From Actinomadura rifamycini DSM 43936 (GTDB taxonomy: Bacteria; Actinomycetota; Actinomycetes; Streptosporangiales; Streptosporangiaceae): a stretch of DNA of 64,000 nucleotides. A model generated the notes under the pieces. It made no database searches. It was not told the DNA's origin and saw only the letters and a program-made list of their open reading frames with translations. The stretch lies in assembly GCF_000425065.1 (NCBI RefSeq), contig NZ_AULB01000035.1, positions 20,482-84,481 on the forward strand, given 5' to 3'. Below are positions 43,825 to 52,189 of this stretch, one piece after another (the stretch's first letter is position 1; the number at the start of each line of letters is the position of its first letter). A program made the translations under genes and the position numbers.

Positions 43825-46220
43825 TGGCGGTCACGTTCATCGGGGTCCGGCACCACAGCCCCGCCTGCGCCCGCCTCGTCCGCGAGACGATCGAGCGGCT
43901 CCGGCCCGCGCACGTCCTCGTCGAGGGGCCCGTCGACTTCACCGGACGGCTGGACGAGCTGCTGCTCGGCCACGAACCGCCCGTCGCGATCTTCAGCTAC
44001 CACCGGGACGGCGAGCGGGTCGGCCGCTCCTGGACGCCGTTCTGCGGCTACTCGCCCGAGTGGATCGCGCTGCACGCGGGCCGCGCGGCGGGCGCCGCCG
44101 TCCGGTTCATCGACCTGCCCGCCTGGCACCCCGCCCTCGCCGACCGCGACAACCGGTACGCCGACGCCGAGAAGCGGTACGCCGAGGTGACCGGGCGGCT
44201 GCTGCGCGAGTTCGCCGTCGACAACACCGACGTCCTGTGGGACCACCTGTTCGAGATCGCCGATGCGGACGGGCTCGCCGAACGCCTCGACGCCTACTTC
44301 GACCTGCTGCGCGGCGAGGCCGACACCGGCGCCGACGACACGGCCCGCGAGGCGTACATGGCGCGGTGGATCCGCGCCGCCGAGGCCGACGCGGACGGCC
44401 GTCCCGTCGTCGTCGTGACCGGCGGGTTCCACACCCCCGCGCTGCGCGCCCTCGCCGCCGCGCCGGACCCGGACGGCGGCGCGGGCTGGCCGGAGGTCCC
44501 CGCGCCCACCGACGGGACCGAGGGCGGCAGCTTCCTCGTCCCGTACTCGTTCCGGCGGCTCGACGCGTTCACCGGCTACCAGTCCGGCATGCCGTCCCCC
44601 GAGTACTACGAGCGCCTCTGGGCGGACGGCCCGCACGGCGCGGCCGCCGCGCTCACCGAGTCCGTCGTGGCGCGGCTGCGGAAGCGGCGGCAGGCCGTCT
44701 CCACCGCCGACCTCATCGCCGCCCGCACCCTGACCGACGGGCTCACCCGGCTGCGCGGCCACCGCGCGCCCGCCCGCACCGACCTGCTGGACGGCCTGGT
44801 CGCCGCGCTCGTCGCCGACGACCTGGACCAGCGGCTCCCGTGGACGTCCCGCGGCCCGCTCGGGCCCGGCGCCCACCCGGCCGTCGTGGAGATGGTCGCG
44901 GCGCTCAGCGGCGACCGCGTCGGCCGGCTGCACACCGACACGCCCGCGCCGCCGCTCGTCCACCACGTCGCGGCGGAACTGGAGCGGCTCGGGCTCGACA
45001 AGGCCGGCCCGCTCACGGTCAAGCTCACGCAGCCGCGCGGGCTGGAGCGCAGCCGCGCCCTGCACCGGCTGCGCGTCCTGCGGATCCCCGGTTTCCAGCG
45101 CGAGTCCGGGCCCGACAGCGGCGCCGACCAGGTGCTGGAGGAACGCTGGCGGATCGACGCCGCCGACCCGCACGGCGAGCGGGAGGCCGCGCTGATCGAG
45201 GCGGGCGCGTACGGGCCGACGCTCGCGGACGCGGCCGCCGCCGTCCTGGACGGGCGCGGCGCCCGCGCCGGGACCGACGTGGAGGGCCTCGCGGGCGTGC
45301 TGTTCGACGCGGCGCTGTGCGGGTGCGCCGACCAGTCCGGCCGCGTCGCCGCGTCCCTCGCCGCCGGGATCGGCGCCGCGTCGGACGTGGCCGCGCTCGG
45401 CGCCGCCCTCGAGGTCGTCCTCGGGCTGTGGCGGCACGACCGGGTGCTCGGCACCGCCGGGAGCCCCATGTTCGGGTCCGTGATCACCGAGTGCACGGAC
45501 CGGCTGCTGTGGCTGCTGGAGGGGATCCGCGGCGGCCCCGCCCCCGCCGACCTCGGCCGGCTGCGCGCCGCCGCCGCCCTCCGCGACGCGCTGCTGCACG
45601 CGTCCGCGCCGCCGTCCGCGGGCGGCCTCGGGCTGGACGCGGACGCGGCGCGCGGCGTCGCCCGGCGGCTCGCCGCCGCCCCGGACGTCCCGCCGGACCT
45701 GCGCGGCGCCGCGTTCGGCCTCGCCCGCGCCCTCGGCGACGCCGCCGACGCGGCCCGCGCCGTCCGCGGCGCCGCCGCCCCCGGCACGTTCGGCGACTGG
45801 CTCGCCGGGCTGTTCGCGCTCGCCCGCCAGGACGTCCTGGACACCGGCGGCGGCCTCCTCGGCGTGCTGGACGAACTCGTCGACGGGCTGACCGAGCACG
45901 AGTTCCTCGTCGCGCTGCCCGCGCTGCGGCAGGCGTTCGAGTTCTTCCCGCCCCGCGAGCGGGAGTCGATCGCGCACGGCCTGCTGGAGCACCGCGGCGT
46001 GCGGGGCTCCGCCCGCGCCCTGCTGCGGCCCGCCGCCGTCGACCCGCTGCTGGTCGCCGAGGCCCGCGAGCTGGAGGAGCGGGTGGGCCGCGCCCTCGCC
46101 GCCGCGGGCCTCGCGGACGCCCCCGAGGACGGCCCCACCGAGCAGGGCCCCACCGAGCAGGGCCGCACCGAGCAAGGCCGCACCGAGCAGGGCCGCACCG
46201 AGCAAGGATCGAAGGCATGA
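43824..46220 (+). CDS. DUF5682 protein (YehM-like)
   Basis: 798 aa. The N-terminus MAVTFIGVRHHSPACARLV carries the family's HHSP motif (10-13), followed by VLVEGPVDF and a second conserved segment FIDLPAWHPA. This is the usual start of DUF5682 proteins, which always travel with MoxR/VWA genes. The second half is helical and less conserved. The C-terminus is a run of five GPTEQ/GRTEQ units encoded by 15-bp repeats and is probably disordered. The molecular function is unknown. Both ends overlap neighbouring genes (TGATG and ATGA). Confidence 0.88.
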   Translation: MAVTFIGVRHHSPACARLVRETIERLRPAHVLVEGPVDFTGRLDELLLGHEPPVAIFSYHRDGERVGRSWTPFCGYSPEWIALHAGRAAGAAVRFIDLPAWHPALADRDNRYADAEKRYAEVTGRLLREFAVDNTDVLWDHLFEIADADGLAERLDAYFDLLRGEADTGADDTAREAYMARWIRAAEADADGRPVVVVTGGFHTPALRALAAAPDPDGGAGWPEVPAPTDGTEGGSFLVPYSFRRLDAFTGYQSGMPSPEYYERLWADGPHGAAAALTESVVARLRKRRQAVSTADLIAARTLTDGLTRLRGHRAPARTDLLDGLVAALVADDLDQRLPWTSRGPLGPGAHPAVVEMVAALSGDRVGRLHTDTPAPPLVHHVAAELERLGLDKAGPLTVKLTQPRGLERSRALHRLRVLRIPGFQRESGPDSGADQVLEERWRIDAADPHGEREAALIEAGAYGPTLADAAAAVLDGRGARAGTDVEGLAGVLFDAALCGCADQSGRVAASLAAGIGAASDVAALGAALEVVLGLWRHDRVLGTAGSPMFGSVITECTDRLLWLLEGIRGGPAPADLGRLRAAAALRDALLHASAPPSAGGLGLDADAARGVARRLAAAPDVPPDLRGAAFGLARALGDAADAARAVRGAAAPGTFGDWLAGLFALARQDVLDTGGGLLGVLDELVDGLTEHEFLVALPALRQAFEFFPPRERESIAHGLLEHRGVRGSARALLRPAAVDPLLVAEARELEERVGRALAAAGLADAPEDGPTEQGPTEQGRTEQGRTEQGRTEQGSKA
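46131..46205 (+). repeat. 15-bp minisatellite, five copies, at the DUF5682 C-terminus
   Basis: Five consecutive 15-base units, GGCCCCACCGAGCAG twice and then GGCCGCACCGAGCAR three times, encode Gly-(Pro/Arg)-Thr-Glu-Gln repeats. The array ends 11 bases before the VWA start codon. Confidence 0.95.
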
Positions 46221-47395
46221 CGACCCCCGACCTGGAACGCTGGCGGCTGATCCTGGGCGCGCCCGCCGACCCCGCCACCGGCTGCCCGACCGGCGAGGCC
46301 GCCGCCCGCGACGCCGCCCTCGACTGGCTGTACGGCCGCGACCCCGACCTCGCCCGCCGCGGCGTGCGCCGCGGCGGCGGGCGCGGCGCGGGCGGCGGAA
46401 CGGGCGGCGGCGACGCCGACCGCACCGACGACCGCACCGGCGGCAGCGGGCCGTCGCAGCTCACCACCGTCGACTGGCTCGACGCGGTGCACCGGCTGTT
46501 CCCGAAGGAGACGATCGAGCGGATCGAGCGGGACGCCGTCGAACGCTACGAGATCCACGACGTCGTCACCGACCCGGCCGTCCTGGAGCGCATCGAGCCC
46601 GACCAGACGCTCCTCAAGGCCGTCCTGCGCACCAAGCACCTCATGAACGACGAGGTGCTGGCGCTCGCCCGCCGCATCGTCGAGCAGGTCGTGCGGCAGC
46701 TGATGGAGAAGCTCGCCACCGAGGTGCGGCAGGCGTTCCACGGCACCCGGACGCGGCGGCCCAGCCGCATCAAGCACTCCCGCAACTTCGACTTCCACCG
46801 CACGATCCGCGCGAACCTCGCCCACTACCGCCCGGACGAGCGGCGCCTCTACATCGAGGAGCCGAAGTTCCTGTCGCGCACCCGGCGGCACGTCGAACGG
46901 TGGCAGCTCATCCTGCTGGTCGACCAGTCCGGCTCGATGCTGGGCTCGGTCGTCCACTCGGCCGTCACCGCCGCGTGCCTGTGGGGGCTGCCGGGCCTGC
47001 AGACGCACCTGATCGCGTTCGACACCTCCGTCGTCGACCTCACCGACGACGTCACCGACCCCGTGGAGCTCCTCATGAAGGTGCAGCTCGGCGGCGGCAC
47101 CGACATCGCCCGCGCGGTCGCCTACGGCGCCGGGCTGGTGGAGAACCCGCGCCGCACGATCGTCGCCGTCGTCTCCGACTTCTACGAGGGCGGCGACGCG
47201 AACCGGCTCGTCCGGGACGTGCGCAGGCTCGCCGAGCAGGGCACCCACGTGCTCGGCCTCGCCGCGCTCGACGAGGACGCCAACCCCGACTACGACCGGG
47301 ACCTCGCCCGCCGCCTCGCGAACGCGGGCGCGCACATGGGCGCGATGACGCCCGGGGAGCTCGCCGAGTTCGTCGCGGAGAGGATCGGCCGATGA
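46217..47395 (+). CDS. VWA-domain protein with intact MIDAS (YehP-like)
   Basis: 392 aa. A Gly/Arg-rich low-complexity linker (about 50-78) and a helical region (about 82-225) precede the VWA domain. The metal-ion site is complete: DQSGSM at 236-241, the Thr of GGGTDI, and the Asp of VVSDFYEGG. The domain would bind a target through Mg2+ and act as the adaptor of the MoxR ATPase. The ATG overlaps the DUF5682 stop (ATGA) and has AAGGATCGAAGG upstream. It is the cytoplasmic type, with no signal or membrane segment. Confidence 0.92.
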   Translation: MTTPDLERWRLILGAPADPATGCPTGEAAARDAALDWLYGRDPDLARRGVRRGGGRGAGGGTGGGDADRTDDRTGGSGPSQLTTVDWLDAVHRLFPKETIERIERDAVERYEIHDVVTDPAVLERIEPDQTLLKAVLRTKHLMNDEVLALARRIVEQVVRQLMEKLATEVRQAFHGTRTRRPSRIKHSRNFDFHRTIRANLAHYRPDERRLYIEEPKFLSRTRRHVERWQLILLVDQSGSMLGSVVHSAVTAACLWGLPGLQTHLIAFDTSVVDLTDDVTDPVELLMKVQLGGGTDIARAVAYGAGLVENPRRTIVAVVSDFYEGGDANRLVRDVRRLAEQGTHVLGLAALDEDANPDYDRDLARRLANAGAHMGAMTPGELAEFVAERIGR

Positions 47396-49389
47396 CCGCC
47401 GCCGCGCCCACGCGGGCCGACCTGCTGTCGCTCACACCGGACGCGCTCGCCGCCCTCGCCAACCGGGGCCTCGTCAAGCGCGCCGCCAAGGACCTCGACG
47501 CCGGCAACGGGCCGGAGATCACCACCTCCGCCGACGGCGGCGTCGAGGGCGCGTTCCCCGACGGGACCCGCGCGTCCCTGCCCGCCGGCGCCGGGCTCGA
47601 CGCCGCCACCTGCACCTGCGCGGCCACGGGCGCCTGCCGGCACCGCATCTGCCTCGTCCTCGCCTACCAGCGCGCCCACGCCGGGGACGGCGACGGCTCC
47701 GGCGACGCCCCCGCGCCCCCCGCCCCGGAGCTCCCCGCCGACTGGACGCCCGGCGCGTTCGACGACGACGCGCTCGTCCGCGTCCTCGGGCAGCGCGCCC
47801 TCACCGCCGCCCGCCGCACCCTCCGCTCCGGCTACTCCGCGACGGTCCGCCGCCCCACCCCGCAGGACCCGGTCGCGCAGGTCGAGCTGCCGAGCTGCAC
47901 CGTCCGGTTCCTGGTGCCGGGCGAGCTCGGCTACGTGCACACCGACGCCGTCGCCGCCGTCCGCGGCCAGGCGACCGTCCTCGCCGTGTGGGCGTTCCGG
48001 GAGGCGGACGAGCGCGGCCTCACCGCCGCCGAGGCCCGCGTCGAGGTGGGCGGCACCCGCTCCGGCACCGCCGACTCCGTCCTCGACGCCGCCGTCGAGC
48101 TCGCCGACCAGGTCCTCATGGAGGGCGCGGTGCACGCCGGACCGGTCCTCGCGACCGGCCTGCACCGCACCGCCGCCGAGCTCGCCGCCCGCGACCTGCA
48201 CTGGCCCGGGGCCGCCGCCGACGACCTCGCCGGGCAGCTCGCCGCCTACCACGAGCGCCGCGCCGACCACGACCCGGCCCGCTTCGCGGCGCTCCTCGCC
48301 GAGCTGCACGCCCGCCGGCGGGCGTCCCGCGCCGACGCCGCCGCCGTGCCGCGCTCCGCCGTCCTCGGCACCGACGAGGCCGCCGACACCCCGCTGCGCC
48401 GGGTGCGGCTGGCCGCGCTCGGCTGCCGGGTCGGCGGCTCCGACGGCACCCGCACCGCGGACGTCTTCCTCGCGCACGCCGCCACCGGCATCGTCCTGGT
48501 CCTCAAGCGCCGCTGGGACGTGCCCGACGGGGAGCGGCTCACGGGCGCCGACCTGGCCGGGCGCCGCATCCTCGGCGCGTCCCTGCGGGGCCTCGCCGCC
48601 GCGAACGTCGTGTCCGAGAGCGCCACCCGCAGCGCCGGCCGGGTCGTCCGCGTCGCCGCCGGGCGGATCGCGAAGACGACCGTCACGCCGCTCGGCGGAG
48701 CGTGGGACAGCCTGCCCGCCGGGCTGCGCGTCACCGAGCTGGAGGCGCTCCGGCGGAACCTGGAGGAGCTGCCGCCGCGGCTGGTGCGGCCCCGCGTCGA
48801 GGCGGAGTTCGTCCGGGTGCTGGAGATCGCCGAGGTCCGCGACATCGGCTACCACCCCGGCGCCCAGCGGCTCCAGGCGCGCGTCGCCGACGCGTCCGGC
48901 GGCACCGCCGTCGTGTCCGCCGAGTACAGCCCGCACCGCCCCGCCGCCCTGGACGCCCTCGCCGCCGCGCTCCCCGACACCGTCATGATCGCGGGGTCGG
49001 TCCGCCGCGACCGCGGCGGCCTCGTCGTCGACCCCTTCGCGGTGCGGACCGCCGACGGCGCCACGGTCGTCCCCGACCTGGAGCCCGGCGACGGCTCCGG
49101 CGAGCTCGACGCGCCCGTGCCGCGCCCGCCCGACCCGCTGGCCGCCGTGCTCGACGCCGCCCTCGAGGCCACCGCCGAGGCCGCCCACCGCGGCCTCGCG
49201 CACGCCCCGCCCACCTTCCGCGACCGCCTCGCCCGCCGGGCCGGCGACCTGCGCGGCGCCGGGCTGCGCGCCGCCGCCGACGCGCTCGACGGCTTCGCCG
49301 CCGCCCTCGGCGGCGACGACCGGGACGCCACCGCGCGGGCGTGGGCGACCGCCCATATCCGGCTCCTCGCCACCGCCGAACTGCGCTGA
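47392..49389 (+). CDS. SWIM zinc-finger protein (YehQ-like)
   Basis: 665 aa. The SWIM motif C-x-C-x5-C-x-H lies at Cys74, Cys76, Cys82 and His84 (CTCAATGACRH). A Pro/Ala linker follows, then a long domain with no family I can name. SWIM domains bind DNA or protein. The ATG overlaps the VWA stop (ATGA). It is the last gene of the locus and is followed by a hairpin, so the unit from copy 1 to here may be a single transcript of about 26 kb. Confidence 0.85.
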   Translation: MTAAAPTRADLLSLTPDALAALANRGLVKRAAKDLDAGNGPEITTSADGGVEGAFPDGTRASLPAGAGLDAATCTCAATGACRHRICLVLAYQRAHAGDGDGSGDAPAPPAPELPADWTPGAFDDDALVRVLGQRALTAARRTLRSGYSATVRRPTPQDPVAQVELPSCTVRFLVPGELGYVHTDAVAAVRGQATVLAVWAFREADERGLTAAEARVEVGGTRSGTADSVLDAAVELADQVLMEGAVHAGPVLATGLHRTAAELAARDLHWPGAAADDLAGQLAAYHERRADHDPARFAALLAELHARRRASRADAAAVPRSAVLGTDEAADTPLRRVRLAALGCRVGGSDGTRTADVFLAHAATGIVLVLKRRWDVPDGERLTGADLAGRRILGASLRGLAAANVVSESATRSAGRVVRVAAGRIAKTTVTPLGGAWDSLPAGLRVTELEALRRNLEELPPRLVRPRVEAEFVRVLEIAEVRDIGYHPGAQRLQARVADASGGTAVVSAEYSPHRPAALDALAAALPDTVMIAGSVRRDRGGLVVDPFAVRTADGATVVPDLEPGDGSGELDAPVPRPPDPLAAVLDAALEATAEAAHRGLAHAPPTFRDRLARRAGDLRGAGLRAAADALDGFAAALGGDDRDATARAWATAHIRLLATAELR

Positions 49390-49436
49390 ACGCGCCGCGT
49401 CGACGCAGTCCGGCGGTGGCGCCCTCCGCGCTCGGC

Positions 49437-49471
49437 GGGGGCCGCCGGCCTCAGTTCGCCGGGGCGGCCCC
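49437..49471. terminator. Hairpin between convergent genes
   Basis: GGGGCCGCCGGC at 49437-49448 pairs with GCCGGGGCGGCCCC at 49458-49471, with a two-base bulge and a loop of about nine bases. It lies between the SWIM gene and the convergent secreted-protein gene and could serve both strands. Confidence 0.5.
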
Positions 49472-49479
49472 GCGCGGGG

Positions 49480-49824
49480 TCAGGACGCGCAGATCGCGTA
49501 GACGCTGATGCCGACGGTGGAGTGCGCGTTCTGGCGGCCGAGCCCGATCCAGCCGCGGCCGTCGTCGGTCGGGAAGGACCCGACCAGGATGGCGTCGTTG
49601 CCCTGCGCCTCGGCGCCGCCGCCGACCACCTGCTTGCCGCTCGGGCAGTACACCACGCGGCGCTGGAAGTTCGGGACGTTCGCGTTCGGCAGCTTCACGA
49701 TCTGCCAGCCCGCCGGCGCCTGCGGCACTTGAGGGGACTGGGCGTGCGCGGCGCCGACCGTGGCCAGGCAGGTCGCGGTGACGACGCCCGCCAGCGCGAG
49801 CGTGGCGATCTTCTTCCCGGGCAT
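49480..49824 (-). CDS. Small secreted protein of unknown function
   Basis: 114 aa. The Sec signal peptide (MPGKKIATLALAGVV...) is cleaved near AHAQS, residue ~29. The mature ~85 residues contain two Cys (YCPSGKQVVGGGAEAQ and the C-terminal YAICAS) that probably form a disulfide. The CPSGK-x-V-x-GGGA and YAICA blocks recur in small exported actinomycete proteins of unknown role. AAGGAG six bases before the ATG at 49824 fixes the start; longer in-frame starts would ruin the signal peptide. Confidence 0.8.
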   Translation of the reverse strand: MPGKKIATLALAGVVTATCLATVGAAHAQSPQVPQAPAGWQIVKLPNANVPNFQRRVVYCPSGKQVVGGGAEAQGNDAILVGSFPTDDGRGWIGLGRQNAHSTVGISVYAICAS

Positions 49825-50040
49825 GTCGTTCTCCTTCTCGTGGCGGCCTCCCGGAGAGGCCGTGCACGGAAAGCATCCGGTATGGCACGCACGGTGACTA
49901 TAGCTATCGGTGGCGATCGGAATGCGAAGAGTGCCATCGTGTTGTCGTTGCACGGCGCCTTGTTCGGCGGCGCGCTTCACGCTAACGGCCGGTGCTCCGG
50001 CCGGGCGCCCACCCCGCCGGAACAGGTCACGCCGAGCAGG
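49825..50040. other. Intergenic region with promoter of the secreted-protein gene
   Basis: It contains a relatively AT-rich patch (GACTATAGCTATCGG, near 49894-49908), the best candidate for the minus-strand promoter, and a 14-base direct repeat at the MBL gene end. Nothing else is recognised. Confidence 0.4.
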
Positions 50041-50057
50041 TCACGCCGAGCAGGTCA
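50023..50057. repeat. 14-bp direct repeat at the 3' end of the MBL gene
   Basis: CAGGTCACGCCGAG occurs twice in tandem (50023-50036, 50037-50050), followed by a partial copy CAGGTCA. The stop of the minus-strand MBL gene (50041-50043) lies inside it. Confidence 0.85.
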
Positions 50058-50979
50058 GGGGGCGTCCGCCGTTGTAGGCGACCATGTCGGTGAGGGCCGA
50101 CACCGCGTCGATGTCGCCGCCCGGCTCCACTCCGTCGAGCTCCGCGTACGCCCGGTACAGGTTGCCGACGATCCGCTCCGGATCGGTCAGGTCCGCGTAC
50201 GGGCCGAGGTCGGTCTCGCGGGCGGCCTCCAGCGGGGACAGCCCGGCGGGCTTGGCCTCGGCGGCGACGCCCTGCAGGAACCGCAGGTAGCCGAGGACGT
50301 CGCCGATCAGCTCGGGCCCCGCCACGGGGCCGTGCCCGGGGACGATCGTCGCGGCGTCCAGCGGCGCCACGACGGTCTCCAGCACCTCGGCCAGGCCCGC
50401 CACCGACCCCTGCAGGACGAACGGGGTGCCGCCGTTGAACAGCAGGTCGCCGCAGAACAGCACGCGGCGCTCGGGGATCCACACGATCGAGTCGTTCGTG
50501 GTGTGCGCGGCGGTTCCCACATGCCGCACCTCGCAGCGCAGGTCGTCCGCCCACAGCGTCACGCCGTCGGTGTAGGTGAGGAACGGCGGCTCCAGCTCGA
50601 CGTCGCCCCAGTCGACCTTCGTCCAGAACGGCTCGTCGAACGGCTTGCCCCAGGCCAGCACGCCGTCGCGGGTCCGTTCGTGCCCGACGACGGTGGCGCC
50701 CGCGAACAGGTGGTTGCCGAAGGTGTGGTCGCCGTGGTGGTGGGTGTTCACGAGGGTCCGCACGGGGCGCGGCGTCACCGACGCGATCGCGTCCAGGTAC
50801 GCGCGGGTGCGCCGCTCGGTCGAGCAGGCGTCCACGCTCGTCACGCCCCGCGAGCCGACGAGGAAGCCGGTGTTGTTGATCCACCAGGTGCCGTCCGGCT
50901 GGACGTACGCGAAGATCCCGTCGGAGACCTCCTCGAGCCGGGCCGCGCCGGGCCCCTCGCGGTGGGGTGCGTCGCTCAT
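50041..50979 (-). CDS. MBL-fold metallo-hydrolase
   Basis: 312 aa. The metal-binding motif THHHGDH is near residues 98-104, with further ligands in VGTAAHTTNDS (His), FCGDLLFNGG (Asp) and VPGHGPV (His). This is a complete di-zinc beta-lactamase-fold site. There is no signal peptide, so it is probably a cytoplasmic hydrolase of the SoxH/quinoprotein-relay-associated type seen in actinomycetes. The substrate is unknown. It stands alone, with 160 bases upstream. Confidence 0.85.
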   Translation of the reverse strand: MSDAPHREGPGAARLEEVSDGIFAYVQPDGTWWINNTGFLVGSRGVTSVDACSTERRTRAYLDAIASVTPRPVRTLVNTHHHGDHTFGNHLFAGATVVGHERTRDGVLAWGKPFDEPFWTKVDWGDVELEPPFLTYTDGVTLWADDLRCEVRHVGTAAHTTNDSIVWIPERRVLFCGDLLFNGGTPFVLQGSVAGLAEVLETVVAPLDAATIVPGHGPVAGPELIGDVLGYLRFLQGVAAEAKPAGLSPLEAARETDLGPYADLTDPERIVGNLYRAYAELDGVEPGGDIDAVSALTDMVAYNGGRPLTCSA

Positions 50980-51142
50980 GTCGGACTCCCTGCTGACGGG
51001 CCGGGCCGGACGGTCGCGATCCGGCCGGGCGGCGCGGGCGGCTCGGCGCCGGCGAGCGGGCCATCAGCCGGCACGACGGCGCCTCCGAAGGCCCCGGAGT
51101 GTATCCGCCGGTCCGGCGCGCCGCGACCCGCCCCGCCCGGGG

Positions 51143-52072
51143 TCACTCGAAGGAGGTCTCGTCGGACGGGCGGGAGGGTTCGGGACCGTCCGGGCCGACG
51201 CGGATCATCCGGGCGACGCGGGCGATGCGGAAGCGGCGTCCGCACGCGACGAACTCGACGCCGCGGCCGTCGTCGACGCGGTCGGCGGCGCGCGCGTACT
51301 CGGCGAGCTCGCCGGGGCTCGGCGGCGGCGCCCCGGGCGGCGGGAAGCGCGGCAGGGTGCGGCGGAAGTAGTGCGCGAGCGCGCGGCGGGCGTCCTGCGG
51401 ACCGGTGCCGCCGGTGATCGGGCGCCAGTGGTCGTCGCGGTCCTCGACCACGGCGAACAGCGGCGGCAGCAGCACGACGCCCGGGTAGGCGCGGACGGCC
51501 GCGAGCGCCTCGCGGCGCTCGTCGTCCGGGACGCTCCCCTCGTCCGGCACCAGGCCGAGCAGCTCGAGGCGGAGCGTGGCGTCGGACGGGCCGACGGGTG
51601 CGGCGGGGTCGAGCCGGAACCCGTCGATCGGGCCGCTCTCGACGTCGGTGGCGCGGACCGGCTCGGGGCCGTCGGCGCCGAGCCGGGCGAACGGCGGCAC
51701 CCGGACGATCCGGTACCGGCGCCCGCCGACCGCGCACTCGGTGCGGACGGGGGCGCCGAGGTCCTCGGGGTCGAAGTCGTCGGCGAGGGCGCGCAGCTCC
51801 GCGCGGGCCGCCGGTTCGGCCTTCTCGGCGCGGTCGCGCAGGCGGATCGCCAGGTCGACGCGGGCCTCGTAGGGGTCCATGGAGTCGAGCGACAGGATGC
51901 GCCACACGCCGTCCGCCTGCTCGGCCGGCCCGAACTCGGGCGGGCCCGCGGCGATGAGTCTCGGGTAGGCGCGCATCCGCTCGGCGGCCTCCTGGTCGCG
52001 GACCGCCGCCACCGGGTCCAGGTCCCGGACGACGTTGATGAGGTCGTGGCCGGGCATCTCCTCGAAGGGCAT
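51143..52072 (-). CDS. DUF5954-like protein
   Basis: 309 aa, acidic, soluble. It appears to have two related halves, each containing a strand block (YRIVRVPPFARLGADGPEP and FRIARVARMIRVGPDGPEP), so an internal duplication is visible. The N-terminal part VAAVRDQEAAERMRAYPRL resembles DUF5954 proteins of actinomycetes. Function is unknown. I chose ATG 52072 (MPFEEMPGHD); an upstream in-frame start would add a basic, unconserved extension. Confidence 0.6.
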   Translation of the reverse strand: MPFEEMPGHDLINVVRDLDPVAAVRDQEAAERMRAYPRLIAAGPPEFGPAEQADGVWRILSLDSMDPYEARVDLAIRLRDRAEKAEPAARAELRALADDFDPEDLGAPVRTECAVGGRRYRIVRVPPFARLGADGPEPVRATDVESGPIDGFRLDPAAPVGPSDATLRLELLGLVPDEGSVPDDERREALAAVRAYPGVVLLPPLFAVVEDRDDHWRPITGGTGPQDARRALAHYFRRTLPRFPPPGAPPPSPGELAEYARAADRVDDGRGVEFVACGRRFRIARVARMIRVGPDGPEPSRPSDETSFE

Positions 52073-52189
52073 GCGTCCATCGTGGCGCCGCGCGCGGCTC
52101 CGCGGGGCGGAAACGGCCACCCGGTCAGCCTCCGGATGACTCCGGCTCAGGACGCCGGTCAGGTCCCGGCCCCGCGGAGGGCGCGGCGT

